From Neodiprion pinetum (lineage: Eukaryota; Arthropoda; Insecta; Hymenoptera; Diprionidae): DNA of 64,000 nucleotides. The stretch lies in the NCBI RefSeq assembly GCF_021155775.2, contig NC_060234.1:10550283-10614282 (forward strand). The letters are read 5' to 3'. The position numbers were made by a program, and so were the translations under genes. The notes beneath the pieces are model-generated. The model was not told where the DNA came from and made no database searches. It saw only the letters and a list, made by a program, of their open reading frames with translations. Positions 10,196 through 20,586 of this stretch are shown here, piece after piece (the stretch's first letter is position 1; each line of letters starts with the position of its first letter).

Positions 10196-12861
10196 ATTTT
10201 TATATAGTTGAGGGTAAAACGATAGAACGATAATTGGTTACCCTACGGCGCAGTCGCTAACCTGAATAATTAGATAGAGAGAGAGATACTAAGGGAGAAA
10301 GATACGATTGTTGGGCGCCAGACGCACATGCGTCAAAAATAGATAATTAGAGAAAAAGACAAAGGTAAAGGTAAAGGTAATAGATGAAGGTAAGGTCAGG
10401 TTCTACGACGGTTTTGCACAGTTCGCTCAGAGAGACAAGATAATGGTAGAGGGGCGGAGTCGAATCCAATAAATAAAATAAGAAACAGGTGAAGCAGGAA
10501 TAATGTCAAATATATTAGGCAAGAAGCGATAAGTTTAATGACAAGCAAGCAGCTGAAGAGATTGAGATACAATTACGATAAATGCGATAATTAACAATAT
10601 TTACAGCCAGAGAAAGGTTAAGCGAGAGAGTTAACAAATAACGAAACGTTTTCCGAATAAGCGGGAAATATGCGCAAGCTCGCGATACTAACGGTAATGA
10701 TTAACCCGGTTTTATGATAGATAGGCAGAACAGAAAAAGATAAACTGTACTTAAATTAAGCGGTAAGCAAATAAATCATAAAATATGAGAAGCGATTATG
10801 AACACATGCGAAATACAACAATTATGGTAGTTATCACATTACCAGAATGATCAGAGATAGGCAGACAGGGAATTATGAATTACAAGGTAAATTCAAGCGA
10901 CAGGTCAAGTAGAAAATTAGCATAAAATATAGAGAATAACAGATAATACGTAGCCTCTAGTTTGCGGTAAGCGCGAGAGAGAGAGATGATATTCGGTACG
11001 ATAAAAGGCAACTCAAGATAAGACAAACAATATTCAAGATAATTACTATGCAACGTACGGCAAACCAAATAGACTACGGACAACTACGATCAGCGATATT
11101 AGCGAAGAAAATAGTGAAAAAGATGTTATGCGATACGGCACAATACTCCAATGTCAAATGAACGACGAGCGGGACCGCGCAGCGATGTAAGATCGCTCCC
11201 GCGGTACACTCACTAAGATACGATAATCAACGGTAATAGGTAAAGAGACAGATATAACTAATCAGAGAAAATATAACAAAATAGCAATGCTCAATAGCTA
11301 AGATAAAAATTGATCCTTCAACGGAACGCGCTGCTAGACAGCGATATTAGACAGTCAAATATTCCAGAAGAGACAGATAATAAAATAAGCAATAGTCACT
11401 ACAATGCGTAAGTAATAGTCAACCAGTCGCGAAGTTACTTGCAATAAGACAGAGAAAGGGACAAGATAAGAGATAAGAGAGAATGAGGTACGAGCCCAGG
11501 TGGCTCAAGCAGACCAACTGCAAGATAAAGAGAAAAGATACGAGCCCAATTGGCTCAAGCAGACCAACTGCAAGGTAAAGAGAGAAAGAGATAAAGGTAA
11601 AGGTACGATATATTGCAAGTAATCTCGTGGCTTCACAAAATAGAAAAGGAACCTCACTTACGTAAAAGAAGATATAACAGGTGCGAGAGAATGCGATAAG
11701 GTAGCGATAAGACACAGAAGATTACGATAGCACGTCGGTATGATACGAGAACTGAACGTAGAGTGACGAGATGAGCGATGATCCTGATTTTCGTCGAGCT
11801 GCTGTCACGTGATTCTTCCTCAAATTTGCGGTATTTCAATTGGACCAGCAGGTCGCGTAGGCCTGGTCCACGGGTAGGCGGCGATAATCCCTCGCCGCTT
11901 GTTTTTCTTTTCCCTCGACGACAGGTATCGAGGTATCGGGACGTCGGAAGGTGGTTAGAGATGTTTTCCTTCAGCTGTGTATCGTTGGTGAGAGAGGGGG
12001 GGGGGGGGGGGTCGTACTGCTCATGTGTTGCGATATTGAGGTGTGCGGCAATATTACGTCACCGGCCCTTTGGACTTGCGACCGACTGTAACTCACTCCT
12101 TGCTTTACTGGTACTCCCCGTTGTAGCTATTTCGTCGGCGCTGCATCCCGGCCCTCGCTCATTGAAGCCCTCATGCCGGAACGATCTGGTGGTGATGGCC
12201 CTCAACCCGGATCCCCACACTAGATCCACCAGATCCACGTGGTCAGCATATCATTAGCCTATTCCACGCCGCAGTCCTTCGATAAGACGGTTCGTGAAGA
12301 GAAAACCGTCTTCTATTGGATAGTCAACGACTTAGTAGATGTTAGGGTCGGTTCAGCTCCAGGCTGATGAGTATCGTCGACGGGAGGCTTCGTTGTGTTT
12401 TTGACGCACAGCCCTGTACGCCGCCTAACGATGCATTCGAGCGGTAGAAGCATTCATTCGTGGTTCGGCTCCTGGCCGATAAGTCTCAAATAGTTGGAGG
12501 TGCTGTTTGTGCATCACGCACGACCCTGTTCGACAACTAGATAGGCATCCATCGGGAGTGGTTTCAGCGGTATTCGTCCGTCTGTAGTCGGTTGTGGTCG
12601 ATGTTGAGCTGGTACGTGACCCCTGTCAGGCAGTGTCCTGGTATCTTGACGCGAAGGTCTCGCGGATGGTTCTCGTAGAGCATTACAGAATTAGAAAATA
12701 GCATACAATTAGCTTAGTTAAGAGAAATCAACTTAAAGATAATTAGTCGTTCATTTTTGGAGTATTGGCCTCAGACGTGCTTTCGTTATTTTTAGCGATA
12801 TCTGCACCTAGGGGAATGCGATAATTAAACAAAGTGACGGGGTACGAAATACCACGTCACA
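10196..12861 (-). repeat. Gypsy-A 3' LTR (left)
   Basis: In element orientation it starts TGTGACGTGG and ends TTGGTTACA (TG..CA) and is 2666 bp. It is co-linear with 20587-24170 apart from the MITE there and scattered changes. It contains purine-rich stretches, a poly-G run near 11996 and a ~50-bp internal direct repeat (about 11488-11585) with the phrase GGCTCAAGCAGACCAACTGC twice. Confidence 0.9.
11488..11585. repeat. Internal ~50-bp direct repeat in the LTR
   Basis: Two adjacent units share tacgagccca, then GGCTCAAGCAGACCAACTGC and a purine tail. The same doublet is present in the other LTR near 22792-22889, so it predates this insertion. Confidence 0.7.
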
Positions 12862-12875
12862 GCTCCCCCCTTCTT
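12862..12875 (-). other. Gypsy-A polypurine tract
   Basis: On the minus strand AAGAAGGGGGGAGC lies immediately before the 3' LTR start TGTGACG, which is the expected place and composition for plus-strand priming. Confidence 0.8.
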
Positions 12876-14072
12876 ACGGAGGACCGAGGAGGTCCTTTGC
12901 CATTCGGAAACCATTATGTTGACTACTTACTTTTGCATGTGACTAGATGATCGTTAGGGATGTTAGAGATAGTTGCGATAGATAGGATTGAAATTGAGAA
13001 CCCATGCGATACTTGACTTAGTTGAGAGACTTTGGAGTACGGCCTGCTGATTCTTGGCGAAACATAGTCTTCCAAGTTCTACTGTTGACCTGATCGGTTG
13101 TGAGTGAAGGAAGCGAAAGGATGAGCTAAATTTTTGCGAGAAGGTAGAAAGTTGATTGATTCGATTGCTTGGTTGAAGGGTGTTGTTGCAGAGGAGTCCA
13201 GACAATTTATGCGGTATAGAGCGATATTGAAATATTGGCCTCATGTAAGGTGTTATTCTGGGTGAAGCAACCAAAAAAAAGCAACCGTAAAAGCGTTATT
13301 TTTAAGATAATTGCGATAAAAGGAGTTTTGACCCCAAGTTGTCACTGCGTTATATGACTAGACATCGCAAAGATGACGCGGTAGAATTTAGGCGTTTATT
13401 TTACCGAGAGCAGGTTTTTTTAGTTTTTACTTTCTTCAATTTTGAAGAAGTCATGATGTTAAGGTCGAGTGGGGTTTTAATTGTTGGACGTCATTTTGTA
13501 ACCGATTTATGAGAGTGGGGTTAATTGATCCCGTATCGGTGAATATGACAGAATTCAGGAGTGGATCGTGGGCGCACCGTGAGTGATTGGATACCTGTGA
13601 TAAGGTGGATCACTGTTACTACGTCAGCGAGAAAATAATTGTGTAGTGGTAATAAGATAGTTTATTCACAAAAGCCTAACGGCAAAAAAAAAGAACAAGA
13701 ACAATTTTGCGATAATAATAAAAAAAAAATATGCGATAAGAAGAAAAAAAAATTGCGATAATAAAAAAATTGCGATAAAAAAAAACGTTTGCGGTATAAA
13801 AAAAAACGGTAACCTTGGCGTGAGGCTGTGGTAATTGCGGTAATATAAAAATGAAAAAAAATTTTTGCGGTAATAAAAAAAATTTAAAAAAAATTGCGGT
13901 AATAAGAATTAAAAAAAAATTGCGGTAATAAAAATTGAGACGGAAAATTAGCGAGAGAAAAAAAAAGTTTGCGGTAATAAAAAAAATTTAAAAAAACTGC
14001 GGTAATAAAAATTGAAACGAAAAATTAGCGAGAAAAAAAAAGTTTGCGGAAGATAAAGAAAAAAAAACGGTC
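12876..14072. other. Gypsy-A 3' untranslated interior
   Basis: This lies between the extra ORF and the PPT. It has no supportable gene; a 103-codon minus frame at 12963-13274 is unrecognised. The part nearest the ORF is the A-rich GCGGTAAT array listed separately. Confidence 0.55.
13681..14060. repeat. Degenerate array of (t)gcggtaat + poly-A units
   Basis: Units of the form tgcggtaataaaaaa or gcgataataaaaa recur more than ten times with variable A tracts. They lie just downstream of the extra ORF in element orientation. The GCGRTA core is also spread through the rest of the element. Confidence 0.75.
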
Positions 14073-14867
14073 TTAAAATAATCGAAAATCGCGGTGGACG
14101 GGGCCGCCGCCGCGCCGGGTCCAATAAACATCCGGTTCCCCCGGAGGTGGTGGGGAGGTGCCTCGTAGCCTGCTGGGCACTTCGGTTGGCGGGTGGCACT
14201 CCGGGCACTCCGGGTGCAGATAACCATATATACCACACTTGTAGCACGCCCGATCTTCGGGCACCCTGTCTGCACACGCCGACACCCGGTGGCCGTATTG
14301 CTGGCAGATCCAGCACGAGCCGTACGGGGATCTGCCACCGACCACCGGTCGCGGGTACCTCGGTTTCACCAGTGAGACCGCGGGTGGTGTTGGCCGGGGG
14401 TTGGTGCTGGCCGCCCGGGGCGCGGCCCTCTCCCGGGTGTGATGGTGGTCGGGTGGGGTGGAGGCCCGTTTCACCCCCGTTGTCGGCGGCTGGTCGTCAA
14501 CGGTGACCCTGGTCTCGCGGGTCTGGGTACCGGCTGACCGCGTCTCGCACCGGATGGACGGGTGCCCTGACTGGGTCGCGACCTCGTGCCGGCCGAGGCC
14601 GTTACCGGCCTGGGTACCCCGGGTGCTGTCGTCCGGGTGCGGATGTATAATGGCGGCCTGTCGCAGGGCCCGGTAGCTTTCCGCCCGGTCCTCCTGGACC
14701 TCCAGGGCGGCGGTCGTCAGGTCCAGCCAAAAGGCCGGATGCTGACGCCTCAGCTGCTGCAGCAGCGGCTGGTGGCGAGCCAGCCTGGCCCAGCGCCTGG
14801 GTTCTGCCTCCGCCTCGGGGAACTGCGGCTTCTCGAACTCCCCTTCCATCCCGCTGGAGTCGCTCAT
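14073..14867 (-). CDS. Gypsy-A extra ORF: nucleocapsid-like zinc-knuckle protein
   Basis: This intact 264-codon frame starts with ATG 98 bases after the integrase stop, where an env gene would normally lie. The protein is Pro/Arg-rich, with an acidic N-terminus (residues 1-25) and two zinc knuckles near the C-terminus: C185-x2-C188-x4-H193-x4-C198, and C208-x2-C211 then C221 with Tyr at the usual His position 216 (His218 is nearby). The first-CCHC, second-CCYC pattern is also seen in this element's Gag, so it may be a second nucleocapsid module, perhaps for RNA binding. There is no signal peptide or membrane segment, so it is not env. The frame is much more GC-rich than its neighbours, which suggests a different origin. 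Function is unknown. Confidence 0.65.
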   Translation of the reverse strand: MSDSSGMEGEFEKPQFPEAEAEPRRWARLARHQPLLQQLRRQHPAFWLDLTTAALEVQEDRAESYRALRQAAIIHPHPDDSTRGTQAGNGLGRHEVATQSGHPSIRCETRSAGTQTRETRVTVDDQPPTTGVKRASTPPDHHHTRERAAPRAASTNPRPTPPAVSLVKPRYPRPVVGGRSPYGSCWICQQYGHRVSACADRVPEDRACYKCGIYGYLHPECPECHPPTEVPSRLRGTSPPPPGEPDVYWTRRGGGPVHRDFRLF

Positions 14868-14964
14868 GTTCGATTTGGTTGCGGTATATGTGGTTGCAGT
14901 ATATGGGTGGTTGCGATATTGAAATGTTTTGCGGAAGTTTTTGCGGTATCTGTGAAAGTCAAGT

Positions 14965-15720
14965 CTAATTGTTACGATATGCCTTTAAATGCCCAATATG
15001 GGTTTTCCCAATCACCTTGTTGCTAACTACGTCGCTGAGTTCAACTACTACAGGGGAGATGGTTCTGGTAATGCGATATGGTCCATGGAATTTCTTAGCC
15101 AGTTTGGCGCTGTAATTCTGAGCAGCCGAAGAAAGAGTATGTTGGCGTTTCAATACTAGTTCTCCCACGGAGTACGGCTGGGTCCGATGACGGCGATTGT
15201 AATAACCCGCTTGTCGTTCAAACGCGTTAGCCAGGTTTTCGACGACCCATTCCCGTAACAGTTGGAGGCGTTCTATATGCTCCTTCCAGAGTTCCGGACT
15301 CTGTCTTTCCACTTGTACGTCGCCGCTGGCTATTCGCCGAAGAGAGTTTATTGGAACTGGTGTCCGACCGAGATTTAAGAACGCTGGACTCGTTTGGGCG
15401 GAAGTATGATATGCGGTATTGTAAGCGAAACGAAAGTCGGGTAGGTGAAGGTCCCACTCACGGTGTTCTTGCTCGAGGAAAGCGATAATCATGGTTTTTA
15501 ACACGCGGTTGACTCGTTCTGCGGGATTTGCTTGAGGGTGATACGGTGGCGTCGTCGTGTGGGTTACGTGGTAGGTATCGGCAAGTTCTTTTATGGTTTT
15601 GTTTACGAATTCGGTGCCATTGTCAGTCAGTAGTACTTTGGGGGTGCCCCAGCGTGATGCGATTAAATCGGTGAAGGCGTCACTAATATTACGACTGGTA
15701 GCCTTGCGCAAAGGACAAAT
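14965..15720 (-). pseudogene. Gypsy-A integrase core and C-terminus (pol fragment 4)
   Basis: This continues the pol frame after an in-frame TAG at 15721-15723. It carries the second and third catalytic residues of the D,D-35-E core (Asp in LLTDNGTEF, Glu in NPAERVNR) and a GPY/F module (FHGPYRITRT) followed by a chromodomain-less tail. The first Asp lies upstream of the stop, so the integrase is split. The protein would insert the cDNA into chromosomes. The stop makes this copy inactive unless it is read through. Confidence 0.85.
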
Positions 15721-16716
15721 CTAGACCCATTTCGTAAACAGGTCCTGAAAGACAAGGAGATAGGCGTAGCCTGAGCGACTGGGAGGGAACGGACCCATTA
15801 TGTCGGCGGCGACTACTGTCCACGGTTGTTCGATGACCCTACGTCCCATTAAACCTGCTGGGGCCCGTTGGTCAACCTTGCTTCGCTGACAGGCGTCACA
15901 ACGCTTAAGGTGTTGGACCACGTCGTGATACATGTTAGGCCAATAGTATGCAAGAGCTAATCTGCGGTAAGACTTGTCGACACCTAGGTGACCGGCCTGG
16001 GGGTCACTATGTGCTTCTTGCAAGGCGCGAGAATGAAGATTTGCGGGTAGGACTAGTTTCCAAGCATCTAGATCCTGAACTAGGGTACCGATTATTGGAT
16101 CTTCGTGATGAAAATATAACTTGTCCCCATCTATTTTCCAACGCGGAAATTTCTTAGGCTGCGATATTACTTCGGCTCTACGACGATCGTACCAGGGGTC
16201 ATCCGATGGTATTATAACGGCGGCTACTTCGGGGAAGCGGGATAGTGCGTCAGGAACTACGTTTAGCGCACCTTTACGGTGGATGATTTCGAAATCATAA
16301 CTAAGTAGCTCGAGAGCCCAACGGGCCAATCTTCCCGTGGGGTTTTTGAGATTATGGAGCCACTTTAGACTACTATGATCGGTAATGACGGTAAAATGGT
16401 AGCCCTCAATGTAAGCGCGATATTTCTGTATGGCCCATAACACGGCGAGACATTCCAGTTCGGTCACTGAATATTTTCTTTCGGCGTCCGATAGGGTTCG
16501 ACTGGCATACGCGATAACACGCTCCGCGCCATCTTGAGTCTGGGTTAATACTGCCCCGATTCCGACATTACTAGCATCCGTGTGTAAGACAAAAGGTACT
16601 TCAAAATTCGGGTAGGCTAATGTTGGTGCGGTAGTTAAATGAGTTCGAATTTCATCGAATGCGGTATTTTGTTCCTGATCCCAAATCCAGTCCTGAGACT
16701 TCTTTAAAAGCCTAGT
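15721..16716 (-). pseudogene. Gypsy-A RNase H and integrase N-terminus (pol fragment 3)
   Basis: The frame is open from the TGA at 16717-16719 to the TAG at 15721. It holds the RNase H domain (HTDASNVGIG, then TELECLAVLWAI and ITDHSSLKW with their acidic residues), the ALSRFP end typical of Gypsy RNase H, the HHCC zinc-binding domain (AGHLGVDKSYRR ... CDACQRSK) and the first integrase Asp (VVAADIMGPF). The first methionine in the frame is at 16467, but translation would come from upstream pol, so no separate start is proposed. Confidence 0.87.
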
Positions 16717-17670
16717 TCACGGTTCGGTAATTGAGGCAAACTTGGGAATAAAGCGACGATACCAAGATGCCATTCCTAGAAAGCGTCGGACTAACTTGAC
16801 ATTAGTCGGTACTGGATAATTAACTACCGGCGAAACTTTATCCGGGTCTATTTGTAAGCCGTGTTCATTTACGAGAAAACCGAGGTACTTGACCTCCGAG
16901 CGACAAAACTTACTCTTTTCAGGGTTGACGGTTAATCCTGCGGAATGAATGACGTGTAAGACATGTTTGAGCCAATGAAGGTGCTCGTCGAAAGTTTTAG
17001 TAGCTATTATTATATCATCCAGGTACGCAAACGCATGTGGATCCATATCCGGTCCTATTAGTCTATCTAATAGCCTCTGAAACGTGGCCGGTGCTCCGGT
17101 TAGGCCAAAAGGCATCCTAGTGAAATGAAATAGTCCTTTCCCGGGGACTATGAATGCGGTAATTTCACGGCTGTCTTCGGTAAGCGGAATTTGATAATAC
17201 GCCTGGCTAAGGTCGATGGTCGAGATATAGCGAGCTGAACGGAGCTTGTCTAGGATACTGTCCATTCTAGGCAGAGGGTACGCGTCTTTCTTAGATACCT
17301 GATTGACTTTGCGGAAATCTATGCAGAAGCGATAAGAACCATTTGGCTTCTTTACCATTACTATAGGGCTAGCCCATGCGCTATGAGATGGTTCGATGAT
17401 GCCGGCTGCTAGCATTTTGCCTACCTCTTCATCTATAGCCTCCTGTATTTTAGGCGATACGCGGTAAGATCTCTGGCGGATCGCGAGAGCGTTCCCTACG
17501 TCAATTCGATGGGAAGTGAGCTTGGTTACTCCAATGTGTTCAGGCATAGGCGGTATTTCGGACTTCATAAAGGCTGCTAATTCGAGATTTTGCTGTTCCG
17601 ATAAGGTGACTAAACCGTTGCAAAAAGGATTAGCAGCTACGCGTGGATCATTATCGAATGTGTAAATACG
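16717..17670 (-). pseudogene. Gypsy-A reverse transcriptase (pol fragment 2)
   Basis: The frame is open between the TAG at 17671 and the TGA at 16717. It shows the RT fingers and palm (IDFRKVNQV, YPLPRMDSIL, TIDLSQAYYQI, RMPFGLTGAP) and the catalytic YLDD, then the GYYRRF-type connection as ASWYRRFIP. The first in-frame Met is at 17568. All pol pieces share one reading frame, so the damage is by stop codons and not by indels. Confidence 0.88.
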
Positions 17671-18147
17671 CTAAGGGTCATCCTGGAAACGCCAGGTCAA
17701 CGCGGCAAAATTCACTACGATCCCGAATATCCGAATGAAGTCTAACCCAATGATACAAGAGAAGCTAAGACTGGGCACTAGCCGAGCGGGAATATTATGG
17801 TACACCCCTCGTAGCATGACCGGTAAGTCCACTTCACCGGTAATCTGTGCCTCCTGTCCGGCGGCCATTTTGACCGGACCTAAGCGAGACGGTAAAATTG
17901 GAAGATTTAAAGCAGTAACTAGCGATATAGCCTCTGGGCCAAGAAAGGTGCGAGAAGAGCCACAATCAAATAGTGCTGCGACTGGTTGCGATAAAATTTC
18001 GAAGTTGAGAAACAATAGCGGAATTCTAGCGGGCGCTTGGATCGGATTACAAAAATCTGACGATTCGGGTGACGGAGGGGATTCCGCGGTTCCACGTTCG
18101 TGCGGCTCCATCACTGGTTTCCCGCACACCGATTCGGGCACGTCACC
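17671..18147 (-). CDS. Gypsy-A protease (pol fragment 1)
   Basis: This is the pol N-terminus, overlapping the end of gag in the -1 frame (gag stop 18111). No ATG begins it, so a -1 frameshift from gag is the likely expression route. The aspartic protease active site reads ALFDCGSSRTF, with DCG in place of DTG, and the second motif IIGLDFIRIF follows. It ends at an in-frame TAG (17671-17673) before RT. Whether that TAG is programmed or a mutation cannot be told from one copy. Confidence 0.72.
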   Translation of the reverse strand, partial: GDVPESVCGKPVMEPHERGTAESPPSPESSDFCNPIQAPARIPLLFLNFEILSQPVAALFDCGSSRTFLGPEAISLVTALNLPILPSRLGPVKMAAGQEAQITGEVDLPVMLRGVYHNIPARLVPSLSFSCIIGLDFIRIFGIVVNFAALTWRFQDDP

Positions 18148-19622
18148 TTAGTATATCCGACTTTGCCACATCGGAAACAGTATAGACCGGTCGCGGGTTC
18201 GGGACAATTCGCATATCGGTGACCGGGTTTTCTACACCTATAGCAGATCAGCGTACCTTTCGGGCTCGGCAGAAAGGGGTTGCCGGCGAACTCAGGAGAG
18301 TTATTCGCGATGCCCGCGGTATCCGTCTGAGCCGTGGTAGCGGTAGGAGTGGTTGGCGCACTGGTATCGTTTCGACTATTGAATCGCGGGGTCTTAGCAC
18401 GCGGTTGTGCACTTCGACCGTTGGGTCGGTTACCCTGTGTCCCACGATTAGGTGTTGATTGAGCGAATTGGGCCGCGTTGGCCAGTTCCGTCTCGGGTTC
18501 CGGGCCTTCCTCGAAAAAGTTAATTGCTGCGATATTATTGCGATAGGGCTTTGGGTTTCTTTGCCCGCGGTAAGCTAACTCGGGTAGTACCGATCGTTCC
18601 GGGGTTGGCGGTGCCTGATAATTATTCGCTACGCGGAAGCTGATTTCTATCAGACTCGCAATGTCTTCTAATTGATCGAGGTTCTGTAATTCGTCCCGTC
18701 GAATTGCAACCTGTAATCGCGGTAATAAGTTGCGGTATGCGTAATCTAACTGTTCCTCTTCCGACCACGCGGGCCTCAATCCGTCGAAATACGCCCTCAT
18801 ACATGTCAAATAGTCAGCGACTGACTCGAATTCGCCCTGGGTTCGCCTACGAATTTCCTCCCTCAATGCGAACTGCAATTCCGGATTGACAAATCTACGG
18901 CGCCACGCGGCTTTAAATTCTGCAAAAGAACGCCACGTCTCGCGTTTGTTGCGGAACCAATAAATTGCGACACCTGACAAAAAGAACGGGATGCTATTTG
19001 AAATATCCTCGTCGCGAATGTTAATAAGCGATCGGCCCTCGTCTATACGTGCGAGAAATGCTTCGGCGTCCTCGTTACGCGTTCCCGAAAACTTGAGATT
19101 CCATTTCCTCATAACTTCGTACGCTGCTAACGCTGTCGGTCTAGACGGTGATGCGAAGTTGCTGTTCATGCTCGTTCGCGGGAAGTTATATTGGCTGTCC
19201 TCGAAACCCTGGTTGCGGAAGGCAGGTCTCCGCAGCGGCGGTGCGTCGCGATATTCATAAGGCGGAGAATTCCCGGTGCGGTAGTCAAACGGTTGCGGAT
19301 TCGCCGGGTGATACTCCCGTGGTCTCAAAGGCGGCTGCTGAACGGGCGCCGGCTTAGCCGGTACGTCATTGCCGGGCAGGAATTCTGGCGGTATATTTCG
19401 CGGGCTAATTCGGCTAGGCTGTGGTTCCGGTGGCCGCTTCCGAATCGCGCCGGTTGCTGACGTATCGGGGTTACGGTTCGACGGTCGCGTCACGTCACGA
19501 ATCTCATCGTCGGTATAAGGCGCGGGGTTGATTGGTTGCGTCTGTGTGGGTAACGTCATGCTATCGCTGTCGTCTGTCGGTGTAGCCATATAAGCGTCGT
19601 TGAGAGCAGGGGGGTCATCCAT
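18111..19622 (-). CDS. gag: Gypsy-A Gag
   Basis: The frame is 503 codons from an ATG about 940 bases after the PBS. The first ~160 residues are Pro/Arg-rich and low complexity. Residues about 165-300 match the retrotransposon Gag capsid fold (MRKWNLKFSG, GVAIYWFRNK, FRRRFVNPELQ-like, YRNLLPRLQ). The tail has a CCHC knuckle C460-x2-C463-x4-H468-x4-C473 and a second with Tyr at the His position (C482, C485, Y490, C495). It would form the virus-like particle and bind genomic RNA. The frame is intact while pol is broken. Confidence 0.85.
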   Translation of the reverse strand: MDDPPALNDAYMATPTDDSDSMTLPTQTQPINPAPYTDDEIRDVTRPSNRNPDTSATGAIRKRPPEPQPSRISPRNIPPEFLPGNDVPAKPAPVQQPPLRPREYHPANPQPFDYRTGNSPPYEYRDAPPLRRPAFRNQGFEDSQYNFPRTSMNSNFASPSRPTALAAYEVMRKWNLKFSGTRNEDAEAFLARIDEGRSLINIRDEDISNSIPFFLSGVAIYWFRNKRETWRSFAEFKAAWRRRFVNPELQFALREEIRRRTQGEFESVADYLTCMRAYFDGLRPAWSEEEQLDYAYRNLLPRLQVAIRRDELQNLDQLEDIASLIEISFRVANNYQAPPTPERSVLPELAYRGQRNPKPYRNNIAAINFFEEGPEPETELANAAQFAQSTPNRGTQGNRPNGRSAQPRAKTPRFNSRNDTSAPTTPTATTAQTDTAGIANNSPEFAGNPFLPSPKGTLICYRCRKPGHRYANCPEPATGLYCFRCGKVGYTKVTCPNRCAGNQ

Positions 19623-20565
19623 GCTTAGGCCGTGTTGTTTACAAAAATTCGTCAGCCGCTGACGACGGACTGGTTATATGCCTGCTGTTGACAACGAGCG
19701 TCCTTCTAATTCGGTGTTTAACTCGGCGTCGGTCAAGGAGTCTACCCACGCCTTAGCGGACGTGTGTATTGACATAAGAAGTATTGACTAGCGATAGGTG
19801 ACCCGAAGAGAAAGAAATTGCGGTATTGCCAGATTATTGAATCGGTTAACTAGCGTGACCCTGTAAAGCCGGAAACTGCGATATAAACAACGGAAGATTA
19901 TGTTATCCTACCCAAGCCAAAGGTTTCACAATAAATTTTGTTGCGCAAGAAGGTTAGTATGGTAACCTCGCTGAAGAAACCAAAACACAGCGATCTAGCG
20001 AATCAATAACAATTTTGATTACAACAAGGGATCACTCCTGCCACACACTAGACTGAGCAGTTTATAAGGTCAGGATGTTCAGGTCGTATCGTATTATCCC
20101 TGAGTTTTTCTATTGTTATTATTCGAGAGGTACGTCGGTTATTCTCTGCAGTATCCAAGTGTTTTTATGTTCGCGATAGTTATGGCAGTTATGTTGTGCG
20201 ATATTTAAATATTTTTCGACTTTGCGCTATTTAGATAGTTTTTGAATTTGTGTTATTGATGGCGGTAAAGCCGTGCGATATTTAAACAGTCTTGAATTTT
20301 CGATATCTTTAATTTAGCGATATTTATGCTGTACTCGGTCGCAATGTGGAATTCTTATATTCAAAATTTGGTTTATATCCAATCTCGGTCGCGGCAATCA
20401 ATTAATTTAAATATGCTGCTCAATTGTCTGAGTTCCTCGCAATTTTATCAATTTTTGGGGTTTCTGGGGTTCGTGTTCGGTCTCTTACTTTTCTCTGGTG
20501 CTTTGACGGTATACGATAAAATTTGCTTTCACCACTGAATAAGATAATCCCTCTTTATTGGCGTG
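19623..20565 (-). other. Gypsy-A 5' leader
   Basis: About 940 bases between PBS and gag. It has no ORF on the element strand and many GCGATA words on the opposite strand. Packaging or dimerisation signals are expected here but none can be identified. Confidence 0.5.
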
Positions 20566-20583
20566 GCCCCACGTTGGGCGCCA
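20566..20583 (-). other. Gypsy-A primer binding site, tRNA-Lys(CUU)
   Basis: On the minus strand TGGCGCCCAACGTGGGGC lies 3 bases inside the 5' LTR end. It is the complement of the CCA-tailed 3' end of tRNA-Lys(CUU). Confidence 0.88.
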
Positions 20584-20586
20584 TTT

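Noticed and set aside
11778..12257. 159-codon plus-strand frame in the Gypsy-A LTR, also near 23080
   Set aside because: It is antisense to the element, crosses the variable poly-G run, and its length changes between the two LTRs.
14147..15026. Several GC-rich plus-strand frames over the Gypsy-A extra ORF
   Set aside because: They are antisense shadows of the 264-codon zinc-knuckle frame, with no motif of their own.
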